From Pseudoips prasinana (Eukaryota > Arthropoda > Insecta > Lepidoptera > Nolidae): 64,000 nt of DNA. The notes under the pieces are model-generated. The model saw nothing but the letters and a program-made list of their open reading frames with translations. It was not told the origin of the DNA and searched no databases. The translations under genes and the position numbers were made by a program. This document shows, piece after piece, positions 51,639 to 61,184 of this stretch (positions within the stretch are counted from its first letter, which is position 1; each line of letters opens with the position of its first letter). The DNA is taken from the NCBI GenBank assembly GCA_951640165.1, contig OX621248.1, forward strand, positions 992,001 to 1,056,000. Reading direction: 5' to 3'.

Positions 51639-51959
51639 CTAGCTGTGCCCCGCGGTTTTACGCGCGTTAAACTTTATAAATTATCACAGCTCCTCCCCCG
51701 TAGGTGATAGCGTGATAATATGTAGCCTATATGTTGACCCGACGTCTTAGTAATATTCATGCAAAATTTGAAGTTAATCCATGCAGTACTTTTTGAGTTT
51801 AGCCCGGACATACATACAGACAAACAGATAAACAGACAAAAATTCTAAAAACTATATTTTTGGCTTCGATATCCATTGTAGATCACGCCCCAAGTATCCT
51901 TTAAAAAAAATATTCAATGTACAGTTTTGACTTTCCTACGATTTTATTATATGTATAGA
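51639..51959 (-). mobile_element. Helitron family A (complete, inverted, 321 bp)
   Basis: CTAGCTGTGCCCCGCGG at the left after an A; the complement of TCTATACATATAATAAAAT at the right end before T. Highly similar to 32091-32412. Confidence 0.9.
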
Positions 51960-52069
51960 TACTTACCAGTGACTGCTTCATTAGTCTGATTAGGCTGTGG
52001 CATATTATAGTGCAGATAATAAATACAACAAGACAACTGATAAACATACAACTGACAATTAAAACACTG

Positions 52070-52466
52070 GTGAGGTGATCCTAAACTAGGCAGAGCCTTT
52101 ACTATGGTAACCAGACAACTGATAAACATATATGTCTAAATACATACCTACATATCACACTAATATTATAAAAGCGAAAGTTTGTGAGTGTTTGTGTTGG
52201 TAACTTCTTCACGTCTAAACGCCTAGAGCGATTTGAACAAAATTTGGTACGGAGTTAGCTGACACCCTGGATTAACTGGCTTTAATTTATAGATATTAAC
52301 GCGGGTGAAACCGCGGGGCACAGCTAGTTACATATAAATAACACCTAGACACAGAAAAAAATATCGTGCTTATCACACAAAGATTTGACCTAGATGAGGA
52401 TCGAACCCACGACTTCTGGCATAGCTGTTCGGGTTACTAAGCACTACACTAACAGGCTTGTCAGTC
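52070..52466 (-). mobile_element. SINE family S3 split by a Helitron
   Basis: 3' part at 52070-52154 (CCTAAACTAGGCAGAGCC, GGTAACCAGACAACTGAT). Head part at 52328-52466 (minus strand: CATAGTGCTTAGTAACC..., B box GTGGGTTCGATCCTC). The Helitron at 52155-52327 separates them. Confidence 0.72.
52155..52327 (+). mobile_element. Helitron family B (complete, 173 bp) inside a SINE
   Basis: TCACACTAATATTATAAAAG start preceded by A; end CGCGGGGCACAGCTAG followed by T. Removing it rejoins the S3 body at an AT dinucleotide. Confidence 0.88.
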
Positions 52467-52560
52467 ATTATGGTGATTAAATGATTATCGAGGTTTAATA
52501 ATCGATTTTTCTGTATATTTCATACCTATAAATTATAAAAACCTAGTTACATTTTATATA

Positions 52561-52687
52561 ATAATACTATCCTGGAACATTATTTATACACGGCCATTTG
52601 ATCCCAAACTAGGCAGAGCATGGACTATGGAAACCAGATAACTGATATACTACATAGACTACTTTTCTTTTAAATACATACTTGGAT
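52561..52687 (-). mobile_element. SINE family S3, 3' half only
   Basis: ATCCTGGAACATTATTTATA, CGGCCATTTGATCCCAAAC and GGAAACCAGATAACTGATA. Confidence 0.7.
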
Positions 52688-53065
52688 GACAGCGTAATCA
52701 TCATTGGAGATATAAACCTAGACTTATTGAGCAGTAAACAAAAATCAGCTGTAAGTTAATTACCACTCTTTAGTCTACCACTCTTACTTAGTAAATTATG
52801 AATATTCATAGCCAGTAGGCATATACATGGAAGGTTTTGATCTTACATCATTATTACATACCTACTTCACGATGGAATATGTTAATTAAACCAGCTTCTC
52901 AGTACTCTTGCATGTGGTATAGTTACGAAAGTAATATTGCTTACAAGCTGAGTATGTGTTTACCAGTTCGTTTACCTTTTATTGCCCATCAAAATGAGTA
53001 GATATTTATCTAGTTTCATTACTAAAACCGGTGTTACACATGGAAACTTGCAAGAGGTTCCCATA
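52688..53065. other. No gene seen
   Basis: A 92-codon frame starting at 52982 spans this spacer and the next element; its second half is element sequence, so it is not a gene. Confidence 0.4.
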
Positions 53066-53893
53066 AGGGTGCCTTTCCACCAGAGATGTGCTGTGCAGCT
53101 ATGCTGTGAGTATGAAAAAGCTAAGCTACGAAATTATGTGATCGTTTCCAATGATGCTAAGCTATGTAGCGGTGCGAGTAAGATGTGCTATGAAGAGGCG
53201 CCGCCGCAATGTAGCTGCGCGAGGAAGATGCACAGCTTCAGTTGTGTTATTTTTATTTAATTATTTATACAAATATATTTTCAAAAGTTTGTACATATGT
53301 CCCACAAAACCGTGTAATCGGTTTGACTGTAGGATCGAGTCTCTGTACAGCATCTATTTATCTTATAACAAAAAATAACTAACTACTACTATAAATATTT
53401 ACATTATATTAAATTAAATCTTATAAGTATTTTTTTAACTTAAATTGAAATTTATTTTAAACAGATTCATGCCGAATGTCATCCGGCAGACTATTTAGCA
53501 GGTACGGCAAGCGTTTTCTTAATGTTCGGTCTCCATAATAGTTTGTAATTCTGGGTACTGTCAGTCTGCCGGTTGACATCAAGCGTGTATTGTACTTATT
53601 GCTTACATGTATTAGGTTATGTTCTTGATTGCTATGGTTGTTTATTGCCAGAAGGAACTTATGTTTTTTACTTACAGGTAGAATTTTACAGATTTTGAAA
53701 AGGTATGTAGCAACACCACTCGCAACGATCCATAGCAGACATCCATAGCACGCATCCTTTCATATAAAGAACATATCTTGGTTGAATCCGTTTTCACCAG
53801 TGCTACGCTATGTGCACCAATGAATATGATTGGTGGATATCAAACTCATCCATAGCAACATAGCATAGCACATCTCTGGTGGAAAAGCAGCCT
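53066..53893. mobile_element. 828-bp TIR element that contains a LINE fragment
   Basis: The ends are AGGGTGCCTTTCCACCAGAG and (complement) AGGCTGCTTTTCCACCAGAG, both continuing into ATGTGCT, with TA on each side (53064-53065, 53894-53895). A second conserved inner part contains CTATGCTGTGAG / CATAGCAACATAGCATAG. No transposase. The middle third (about 53265-53712) is a LINE 3' end on the minus strand. Confidence 0.75.
53457..53712 (-). pseudogene. LINE RT C-terminus (about 84 codons) inside the TIR element
   Basis: The minus-strand frame ends at 53457-53459 and reads KILPVSKKHKFLLAINNHSN, TRLMSTGRLTVPRITNYYGD and RTLRKRLPYLLNSLPDDIRH. This is a typical end of a non-LTR ORF2 (R-x-YYGxRTxxxxLPxLxN). 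The 3' UTR extends to about 53265. No internal stop. Confidence 0.75.
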
Positions 53894-54022
53894 TACCACG
53901 GCAAAAATATTTTATAGAAACATTTTTACAAAATAACTCTATTAGAAACATTCACCTATCGCAACCTTTACTTGAATAAGCGGCTTTGCGTTATTACGAA
54001 TTGTTATAATAATATGAACTGA

Positions 54023-54222
54023 TGGCCGTTGGGGCAGAAAGGTTCTTGAGTGGCGACCACGAACCGGAAGACGCAGCGTGGGCTGGCCCCCTACAAGATG
54101 GACCGATGATCTTGTGCGGGTCGCAGGAAACAGCTGGATGCGAATAGCGCAAGACCGGCAATTGTGGAGATCTTTGGGGGAGGCCTTTGTCCAGCAGTGG
54201 ACGTCTTTCGGCTGATATGATG
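54023..54222 (+). mobile_element. RTE-type LINE 3' end
   Basis: GATGGCCGTTGGGGCAGAAA to GGCTGATATGATGATA. The frame encoding RWGRKVLEWRPRTGRRS and then GNSWMRIAQDRQLW is open. Confidence 0.78.
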
Positions 54223-54241
54223 ATATAATAATATTAATAAT

Positions 54242-54470
54242 GTCCTCCTAGCCGAAATTCGGCAGCAGCGGCCAGTCTCAATGGAGACTACGTAACTGCA
54301 GGGGGCATATTTAATATACGCACAAATATGTGCGCAAACACAGGGGCACTTTCTATTCTATCACTCTCATGATCCCCTGGGATGACTAGTGACATGACCG
54401 AAAAGAGGTCAGGTACAGGATCGACTGATTCAGGCACGGGTGTAATACTGCCAATTTCCAGACTAGTAGC
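54242..54470 (-). mobile_element. SINE family S4, head missing
   Basis: Body only: TCCTCCTAGCCGAAATTCGG, GGCCAGTCTCAATGGAGACT and AGAGGTCAGGTACAGGATC. The match ends before the B box. Confidence 0.68.
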
Positions 54471-54930
54471 TACCCGAAATACCGCAAGAATAACAAGGCA
54501 GTCCTTACATTTGCGAATGAACGTAGAGCGAGAGTTGCATAGAACGACCTTTCAACCGATTCTCTCATTCATCCAAACGTCAGTAACTGCCCCGATGCTC
54601 CACTCACCCAAGAACCGGTATCCCAGGGACTAGTTAGACAACCTTGACGACGAGATCACGACTTACCTGGAACAAGTCAAGTTTATTAGAAACTCGCAAA
54701 AGAATCGAAGTTCAAATCCCGAAGGGTCGGTTACTTAGTTTGTAGTTTTATTTTGCTAGAAAGATTGAATTCATTATGTCCGGTAAAACTGTGAAAGCAT
54801 CTTAGGATTACTATAACTCTTGTAAAAAACGTCTACTTTGCTATCTCAGTTTGTCAATATGTAACATTAAATATACTCTGGAACTCATCACTTTTATGAC
54901 CCTGTTTTTTCCATATGTACATATTAATAA
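54471..54930. other. No gene assigned
   Basis: Moderately balanced composition between 54480 and 54730 without a usable frame. AAAGAATCGAAGTTCAAATCCC near 54702 looks like a lone B box. Confidence 0.35.
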
Positions 54931-55093
54931 CTAGATAAGCCCCGCGGTTTTACCCGCGTTATAATTTATAAATTATAGTCTATGTGTTATTCGGATAAAT
55001 AACATATATTACATTCCATATACTACAAAGTATAATCAAAAGACAAAATCCGTTTAATAGTTTTGGCGTGAAAGAGCCACAAACATCCATGTG

Positions 55094-55372
55094 ACGAGCC
55101 TGTTGGCGTGGTTGGCAGATACGCTGCCTTTCACGCCGCAGGTCGTGGGTTCTATTCCCACCCGGGACAGATATTTGTGTGCATGAACATGTCTGTTTGT
55201 CCCGATTCTGGGTGTAAATTATACATAAGTATTTATTTACAAAAGGAGAGTAGTATATCAGTTATCTGGTTTCCATAGAACAAGCATTGCTTAGTTTGGG
55301 ATCAGATGGACGGCCATCTGATCCCAGACTAAGCAAAGCTTGTACTATGAATATGTGATATTATTATTATTA
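55094..55372 (+). mobile_element. SINE family S3 with an inverted 3' extension
   Basis: Intact head (GCCTGTTGGCGTGGTTGG; B box GTGGGTTCTATTCCC with one change). After TTTGGGATCAGATGG the sequence folds back on itself, repeating GCCATCTGATCCCAGACTAAG in inverted order up to 55352, then ends in ATT repeats. Confidence 0.75.
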
Positions 55373-55384
55373 TACATCCCTAAA

Positions 55385-55515
55385 CCGGCGAGCATGTATG
55401 AAGAATATAATGACAGTAATCAATGCAAAAGACGTGTGCAAAGATCGTGACAAATGTAAATCCGTTGACTCTGCCTACCCCTCTGGGAAACAGGCGTGAG
55501 TCTATGTATGCATGT
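55385..55515 (+). mobile_element. R2 (RTE-like) LINE 3' end
   Basis: ACCGGCGAGCATGTATGAAG, GCAAAGATCGTGACAAATG and TGGGAAACAGGCGTGAGTC, then a short TATGTATGCATG tail. Confidence 0.65.
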
Positions 55516-55560
55516 ATACATCCATACTACAAATTTTCGCATTTATAATATTAATATGAT

Positions 55561-56111
55561 TAGTTTTTGCTTCCATTGGAGATTACTGTACCCAATGGGT
55601 GACCATAGAACCTGATTTATAAGTCTCCAGTGCCCATGCGTCAGTCCGTTTGTATGAAAGCGAGATAATAGGTAGAAATTAGAAACCACAGAATGTCAAT
55701 TTCCATAGAAACCATACACAATAACCATACAGTGCCTACATGAAAGGAGAAAATTTTCATTCTCTTTCGATTATTCATTACAGTTGATGTAAAATCTTGT
55801 ACGATGTTACGGAATGCTTTGTGTGCGAGTCAGACTCGCTCTTGCCCCGTATTTTAAGTTTAACTTCTTTTGAGAGAGAGATAAAACTTAATAATTCAGG
55901 AAACAATTAGTACCTTTAGTAAAAGGTTAAGTTAAGATTATTCTTTGTAGTCAGTTTATTTTGATACGGTACGTCTAGTTTGATTTATATTCTTATTTCT
56001 GCTTCCTTGGGCAACTTTTACTGACGGTTACTTTGGCCTTTTTTATGTACAGTTTTTGTTTAATTACCTACAATGAATTATGTGTCGTTCATTTGGAATA
56101 CTATATTATTT
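55561..56111. other. No gene seen; small piece of repeat F
   Basis: TGTGTGCGAGTCAGACTCGC near 55818-55838 is the palindromic end of repeat F. The rest is AT-rich. Confidence 0.45.
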
Positions 56112-56330
56112 GACGGGCTGGTTGGTATGGTTGGTACATACTTGTCTTTCAAGCCACAGGTCGTGTGTTCGATTCCCACCCAGGATATTTGTGTGTATAA
56201 ACATTTATCTATGTATGTACATATATGTAGTATATCAGTTAACTCGTTTCGATACTATAAGCTCTGCTTGGTTTGGGATCAGGTGGCTGGGTGTGAATAA
56301 TCTCCCATGGTATTATTTGGTATTATTATT
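56112..56330 (+). mobile_element. SINE family S3, diverged
   Basis: GACGGGCTGGTTGGTATGGTT head, B box CGTGTGTTCGATTCCC, GATATTTGTGTGTATAAACA body, TTTGGGATCAGGTGGC and a TATTATTATT end. Overlapping frames of 75 and 89 codons are artefacts. Confidence 0.78.
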
Positions 56331-56531
56331 AGCTAAAAAAATACGATAAATAATTTCTGTCTATTTACAAGGTAAGTTTAAAATCTAGGTAAAAAAAACT
56401 TATTTATTTAATAACTAAACTCTTTTGGTGTTCCCCCTATGTAATTTTTTAATTCATTATATTTAAAAAAAATCATAATATTCACAACATCAATCTGCTA
56501 CACGTGACATTTCATTGACATTATTGGTCTG
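56331..56531. other. No gene seen
   Basis: AT-rich. Confidence 0.4.
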
Positions 56532-56734
56532 TACGCCAGCACATCAAGCTACCCCAATCTGTCAAATTTCCCCAATCGAAAGTGAACCTTATGTTTTTGT
56601 GAAAAAGTTGAAAATGACAGATTCCCCAATCTGTCATATTTGTTTTATTGTTTTTCAACTTTATCACAAAACATAAGGTTCACTAGACACTAGATAGATT
56701 GGGGTAGCTGGATGTGCTCCATGGATGGCGTCTG
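56532..56734. mobile_element. M1 MITE, enlarged (about 200 bp) copy
   Basis: The normal left arm (CGCCAGCACATCAAGCTACC) and right arm (CTGGATGTGCTCCATGGATG... then GGCGTCTG and TA) are kept. The interior holds two head-to-head loop segments (GAACCTTATGTTTTTGTGA and its inverted copy TCACAAAACATAAGGTTCAC), as if two hairpins were joined. Confidence 0.75.
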
Positions 56735-56980
56735 TACATAATCAATGATGTATTTTTTCTGCCAAGTAGGATTAGTTTTTCTTTATAGAGGTAATTCAAC
56801 AGTAAGTAGAAGTGCCTTTATACCTATCTTTGAAACAGCATATAAAAAAATATTAGCAAAAAGATCACGGACAATATTTTCTGGCGCTTTCGCGGAGCGC
56901 AGAGGGTGGGTACACAAGTTACGGCGCTTCGCAATAGACGCTGATTGTACAAGCGGCGAATCGACGCTAACTCTACGTAC
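56735..56980. other. Open-frame stretch of unknown nature
   Basis: The plus frame from 56745 (GNSTVSRSAFIPIFETAYKK, then RSRTIFSGAFAERRGWVHKL) has balanced composition and runs into the inverted repeat. The minus strand is open too (78 codons). Not recognised. Confidence 0.3.
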
Positions 56981-57085
56981 TAAGGCCAGCGAAACTGCGG
57001 GGAAGATAGTTAGAAACAATATTGAAGTTATATAGCCAGTAGTAAATATTGTTTCTATCTTCCCCGCGGTTTCGCTGGCCTAATG
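56981..57085. repeat. Inverted repeat with ~40-bp arms
   Basis: TAAGGCCAGCGAAACTGCGG...GAAACAATATT pairs with AATATTGTTTCTATCTTCCC...CGCTGGCCTA; the loop of about 20 nt includes AAGTTATATAGCC. Shorter pairing (CGCTAAC / GTTAGCG) lies outside on both sides, so the structure may be the middle of a larger foldback element (about 56965-57102). Confidence 0.75.
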
Positions 57086-57436
57086 AATCCAAGGTTAGCG
57101 TAATTTAAGCTAAAAATGATTCAATTTAGTATTTAATTGCAAATGTAGTATTTAATTGCAACGATCTTGCAATGTCACCGAAGTGGGCAATAGAGTCGAG
57201 TAGAATCGTGATCGATAACCTAAACTATCGCGAAATATAAGTATCGATGCTTTAATTACTGCCTACCATGAACTAAGTGAATACGTTCTTAGATATACTT
57301 TTGTACCTTTTTGGTTTAAATTCATCAATTCTATTGACAATGCAATTATTTTTAAAGTTTAATGAGATGTATCACAGCAATGTTTTAAATTAAAATTAAA
57401 ACTGACACCTTTCAACCATATTTTAAATGTTGCGCC
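57086..57436. other. No gene seen
   Basis: A short direct repeat (AGTATTTAATTGCAA twice near 57128-57160). Confidence 0.4.
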
Positions 57437-57754
57437 GTGTCCCAGATGGTCGGGACACGCACCCTGCTAGGGCTCTGCGTTCCCCTTCCCAATTGCGGAT
57501 TCCTGCTAGTCTGGCACAGCGACTGCGCCACAAACAGTTCGCTGTCTTTCTCAACAGTTAGCTGCTTACACGTGGCGGCAATAGAGGACACTTCTCATAT
57601 TGCCACCGCAGCCCCGAGGGGAGTCGGCCGTCGCCGCCGCCCCAACGCCTCCTCCGTCTGTGAATGGGATCTGCCTCATAGAAGGAGACCACGATTTCTT
57701 AATATCCAAGAAATTCTGTTATTTGTAAGGATACATACAAACTTTCACCGTTAG
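57437..57754 (+). other. GC-rich open frame, 105 codons, unassigned
   Basis: Reads MVGTRTLLGLCVPLPNCGFL, VAAIEDTSHIATAAPRGVGR and RRRPNASSVCEWDLPHRR. The block 57437-57680 is clearly GC-richer than its surroundings, including CGTCGCCGCCGCCCC. The start is GTG, so the true start is probably upstream or the frame is part of a repeat. It may be the remnant of a retroelement on either strand, or a host exon. No motif decides it. Confidence 0.3.
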
Positions 57755-58486
57755 GTAGATTTAGTTCCTTGAAACAGACGTGATATAAGTAGGCTTTGCC
57801 TGGACCGAGGACTGAACCTATGCGCAAAAGTGTTGTATCCATGGCTCCGGTTATTTCAAATAAACGACAGAATAGAAAAGTCCATCAAACAGTATTTTTA
57901 AACAAACAATATATTTTATTATTTGCAAAAAGCGTATTTCAATATTTCTGGATACTTAGCGGAAATTTTCCATCGTTACATTAAAAAAAATCTGTCATAT
58001 CTGTTCGAAATAATAATAGTTACTCTTGACATTATAACAAATTAATATCATTAATAAAGAGTAACCTTCTAAATTATGTTATTATTTTTTGTTGGTGTTT
58101 GTTGCTGATACCTTCTAGGTTACGTCTGAATTTGCATATTTATATTATTTCATATGTATGTGTGTTTCTTGAGTCTGCTTTTGGGTACCTTTTATTTACT
58201 TTAAATCGCTAGTAGTACATGCCTTTTTTCGGGGCCCGCTGCAGACGGCGTAGGATTTGAGAGCGATTTGCGTTTACTGCCATTTGCAGCCAACATTACT
58301 GGGGTGTCGCCATGAATACTACCAATTCCAGTCTCGAAGGTATTGCAACCTAACAGGTTCAATTGAAAATTATCAGTTGGAGCTATTTTTGCTTATTTTC
58401 TCAATGTTACAAAAGTTTTTGTAAGGACAGACGTTATACAGATATTCTCAAACCATTAATTATTGGTTTTGGTATTTTATTACTAA
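57755..58486. other. No gene seen
   Basis: 58228-58340 is less AT-rich (GGGGCCCGCTGCAGACGGCG) and may be an unknown repeat. Confidence 0.4.
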
Positions 58487-58677
58487 CTAACTGTGCCCTG
58501 CGGTTTTACCCGCGTTGAATTTTATAAATTATAACCTATGTGATAATCCAGGGTATAAGCTAACTCTATACCAAATTTTATTAAAAGCGCTCCAGCCGTT
58601 TAGACCTGAAGAAGTAACAAACATACACACCCACACACCCACACTCACAAACTTTCACCTTTATAATATTAGAGTGA
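58487..58677 (-). mobile_element. Helitron family B (inverted)
   Basis: 3' end CTAACTGTGCCCTGCGGTTT at left after an A. The body GCTCCAGCCGTTTAGACCTG and the 5' end TTTATAATATTAGAGTGA follow before T. Confidence 0.82.
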
Positions 58678-58689
58678 TTATTATATTTA

Positions 58690-59170
58690 TCATGTCAGAT
58701 GAATGACGTCCACTGCTGGACGCGACATCATCATCATCATCATATCAGCCGAAAGACGTCCACTGCTGGACAAAGGCCTCCCCCAAAGATCTCCACAATT
58801 GCCGGTCTTGCGCTATCCGCATCCAGCGATTTCCAGCGACCCGCACAAAATCATCGGTCCATCTTGTAGGGGGCCTGCCCACGCTGCGTCTTCCAGTTCG
58901 TGATCGCCACTCGAGAACCTTTCTGCCCCAGCGGCCGTCGGCTCTACGAGCTATGTGCCCTGCCCACTGCCACTTCAGCTCGGCAATTCTTACGGCTATG
59001 TCGGTTACTTTGGTTCGCCTGCGGATCTCAACATTTCTGATTCGATCTCGCAGGGAAACTCCAAGCATAGCCATTGCTCTTTGGGTGACCTTGAGCCGTC
59101 TGATAAGGCCCATAGTGAGCGACCACCTCTCTGTTCCATAAGTCATCACTGGCAACATAGACCCTCCAAA
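58690..59170 (-). pseudogene. RTE-type LINE C-terminus, about 140 codons, with a doubled 3' end
   Basis: The minus frame (58745-59158) reads VMTYGTERWSLTMGLIRRLK, LKWQWAGHIARRADGRWGRK and RPPTRWTDDFVRVAGNRWMR. It is followed by the CATCATCATCATCAT tail complement. Left of it, 58698-58735 repeats the last ~30 bp of the element (GACGTCCACTGCTGGAC) once more. The frame is open; two codons are missing relative to the 40199 copy (MERAM shortened to MAM). Confidence 0.85.
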
Positions 59171-59234
59171 AGATTTCCATGTGCAGTTGTGTCCATCACT
59201 TGGAGAGATATGCCGTAATCGCCATTATTATCGT

Positions 59235-59370
59235 CATTTATGAGTCATATAATCGTCATTTATGAGGAATATAAGGACGGTAAACAAGGCAAAAGAGGTG
59301 TGCAAAGATTGTGTCAAATGGAAATCCGTTGTCTCTGCCTACCCCTGTGGGAAACAGGCGTGAGCCTATA
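59235..59370 (+). mobile_element. R2 (RTE-like) LINE 3' end
   Basis: TATGAGGAATATAAGGACGG, GTGTGCAAAGATTGTGTCAA and GGAAACAGGCGTGAGCCTAT; TATATATG tail. Confidence 0.62.
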
Positions 59371-59607
59371 TATGTCGTTTAAAAAGCCTCAACACAAAAA
59401 AAAAAGATGTGTTACGAATGTGTAGAGCCTGTGTTCTAAGTGATACGAGGACATAGGCTATATGTCGGTGGCACTTCAGTGGCGATACGTCATTCAAAAT
59501 AAGTTTTTTCTCTACCTAGTTTAACCGATATGGCTTTGATATATTTATTTCAAAACGAGTAGTTTTGAGAATTCAATACATTTATATCGCAAAATTTTAA
59601 ATTCTAA

Positions 59608-59730
59608 GCGTCTCTGTGCTTTGGCGGGCACGTTAATCTGTCGGTAACGATTGGAGTCATTAGACAGCCAAGCCCATTAAGCTGCTCGAAACATCTGAAA
59701 ATTGGGTACCTGCTACCGCTGTCCATACGA
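59608..59730 (+). mobile_element. S5S repeat, tail-side fragment
   Basis: TTCTAAGCGTCTCTGTGCTTT, GGGCACGTTAATCTGTCGGT and AGACAGCCAAGCCC; the 5S-like head is absent, although CGGTGGCACTTCAGTGG at 59466 may be its remnant. Confidence 0.5.
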
Positions 59731-60804
59731 TAAATAGTAACTTACTTTGATTTTGTTATTAAAATACCAGTAGAGCATGAAGGTTCACAACTTTATGATA
59801 TATATAAAAGGTTTTTAACAATAACTTTGTTTTTTAAATGAATCTAAACATTAAATTTAGGTAACAATGATTCAAATCTTTCGTATGTACATATATGTGT
59901 ATTGTAAATATACATACATGTATTGTTTGGAAATTATTAATCAAAAATTATATTGATAAATGGCCACTTTGACCACGGCTACAGATGTCGATTCTTTTTT
60001 TAGACTTTTTTTTATTTATAAAACAAAGTTCTTGTTCAAAACCCATTAGTACATTTGGTACTTTCCCAATTTAACTGTTCATTGAGTTGAATATCTTTAA
60101 AATCTACCGAACTTTGAGTTTGTTACGGATACAAACTAAGGGTCATTGAGGGAGGTCGTACTTTCACCCTACGTGTTCGATATACCGGATAATGCCGTGT
60201 CTAGAGCAAGTGACTTAAGTTACAGTAACCACTTTATCTTAACTCGTAAGCTTGTATGCCAAATTCTAAGTATTAAACATAATACAATGTACCCAGTCCA
60301 TAACTTATGAAGACTTATACCATTGAACGTCATTAGTTACTTTAATATTCATAAATATCCATCCTTAAAGACTTTGAGCACAATTATCACGTTATTTTAA
60401 TAAATTTGAAGTAATAAATTAGTACACAAAGATGATTCAATTAATTTAATGATGTCAAGGTAGTGATAGAAAATTAATATCTTCAAATGTTACTAATTAG
60501 AAGCCTAGTTATTAGAGCGGAGATTCTAAAATAGAAGTTCGCAATAGTCCGAAAACTTTAATAGAAGGTAACAGGCGATAGTATAATAAAACGTGTGCAT
60601 TTTGGAGATATCTATCAGGAACAAAGATCTTGTACATAATACTAGCAAAATTGAATCACTGAGAAATGCCACGTCACTTTCTTAAGATTCCGTTGTTTAC
60701 CAAAAGGTAAGGTAAAGGTAGCTATAGCTACCAAATATGTGTAGTAATTACTATGTGTAGAAAGTTATCCGTAACCTAAAATTACTTACTTACTTATCGT
60801 AGGG
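59731..60804. other. No gene seen; about 1.1 kb
   Basis: AT-rich. 60125-60200 (CATTGAGGGAGGTCGTACTTTC) is more balanced but has no frame. Confidence 0.4.
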
Positions 60805-61184
60805 GCAGTGGTTACCCTAGTGTTAGAGATGTTCAAGCCACTCAGTAGGCCTACGACATGGCTTAACGACTGTCGCCTAATGGTTACAACTGGGACCGAC
60901 AGCTTAACGTGCCCTCCGAAGCACGGAGACGCTCAGATATAGGTTTAGGTTTAAAGATTCTTTATTCTCAATAAAAACAAATAAGTCACTTACCTGAGAA
61001 CAATAAATAATAACTTATAATAAATGACGTAAGGTCGAGTTCGTAATTTCCCTAAGTACATACATTATACACACAGTACGTACACATATTAAACCACTTT
61101 GGCGGTCACCCATCTATGGACTGACCGCGAGCCTTGTTGCTTAACCTCGCCGATCACTTACTGACCGGTGAAAGTAGCTATATA
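60805..61184 (-). mobile_element. S5S SINE-like repeat interrupted by a LINE tail
   Basis: The head on the right (minus strand: GATCGGCGAGGTTAAGCAAC; CAGTCCATAGATGGGTGACC) is the best 5S-like copy here, with the 11-nt spacer between GTTAAGCA and GGTCAGT equal to that in 5S rRNA. The tail lies at 60805-60938. The insertion 60939-61089 separates the two. Confidence 0.68.
60939..61089 (-). mobile_element. LINE 3' end inserted in an S5S repeat
   Basis: The minus strand ends GAGAATAAAGAATCTTTAAA then CCTAAACCTATA. The flanks on both sides read ATAT, a possible target duplication. Same tail type as 30400-30666. Confidence 0.6.

Larger units (their letters stand above)
54931..55560 (-). mobile_element. 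Helitron family B split by two later insertions
   Basis: 3' side 54931-55090 (CCCCGCGGTTTTACCCGCG, TAGTTTTGGCGTGAAAGAGC). 5' side 55516-55560 (CATACTACAAATTTTCGCATT, TATAATATTAATATGA). Between them are SINE S3 (55094-55372) and an R2 LINE tail (55385-55515). Confidence 0.68.

Noticed and set aside
52982..53378. 92-codon frame as a gene
   Set aside because: It spans the boundary of the TIR element; its latter part lies in the element's inner repeat.
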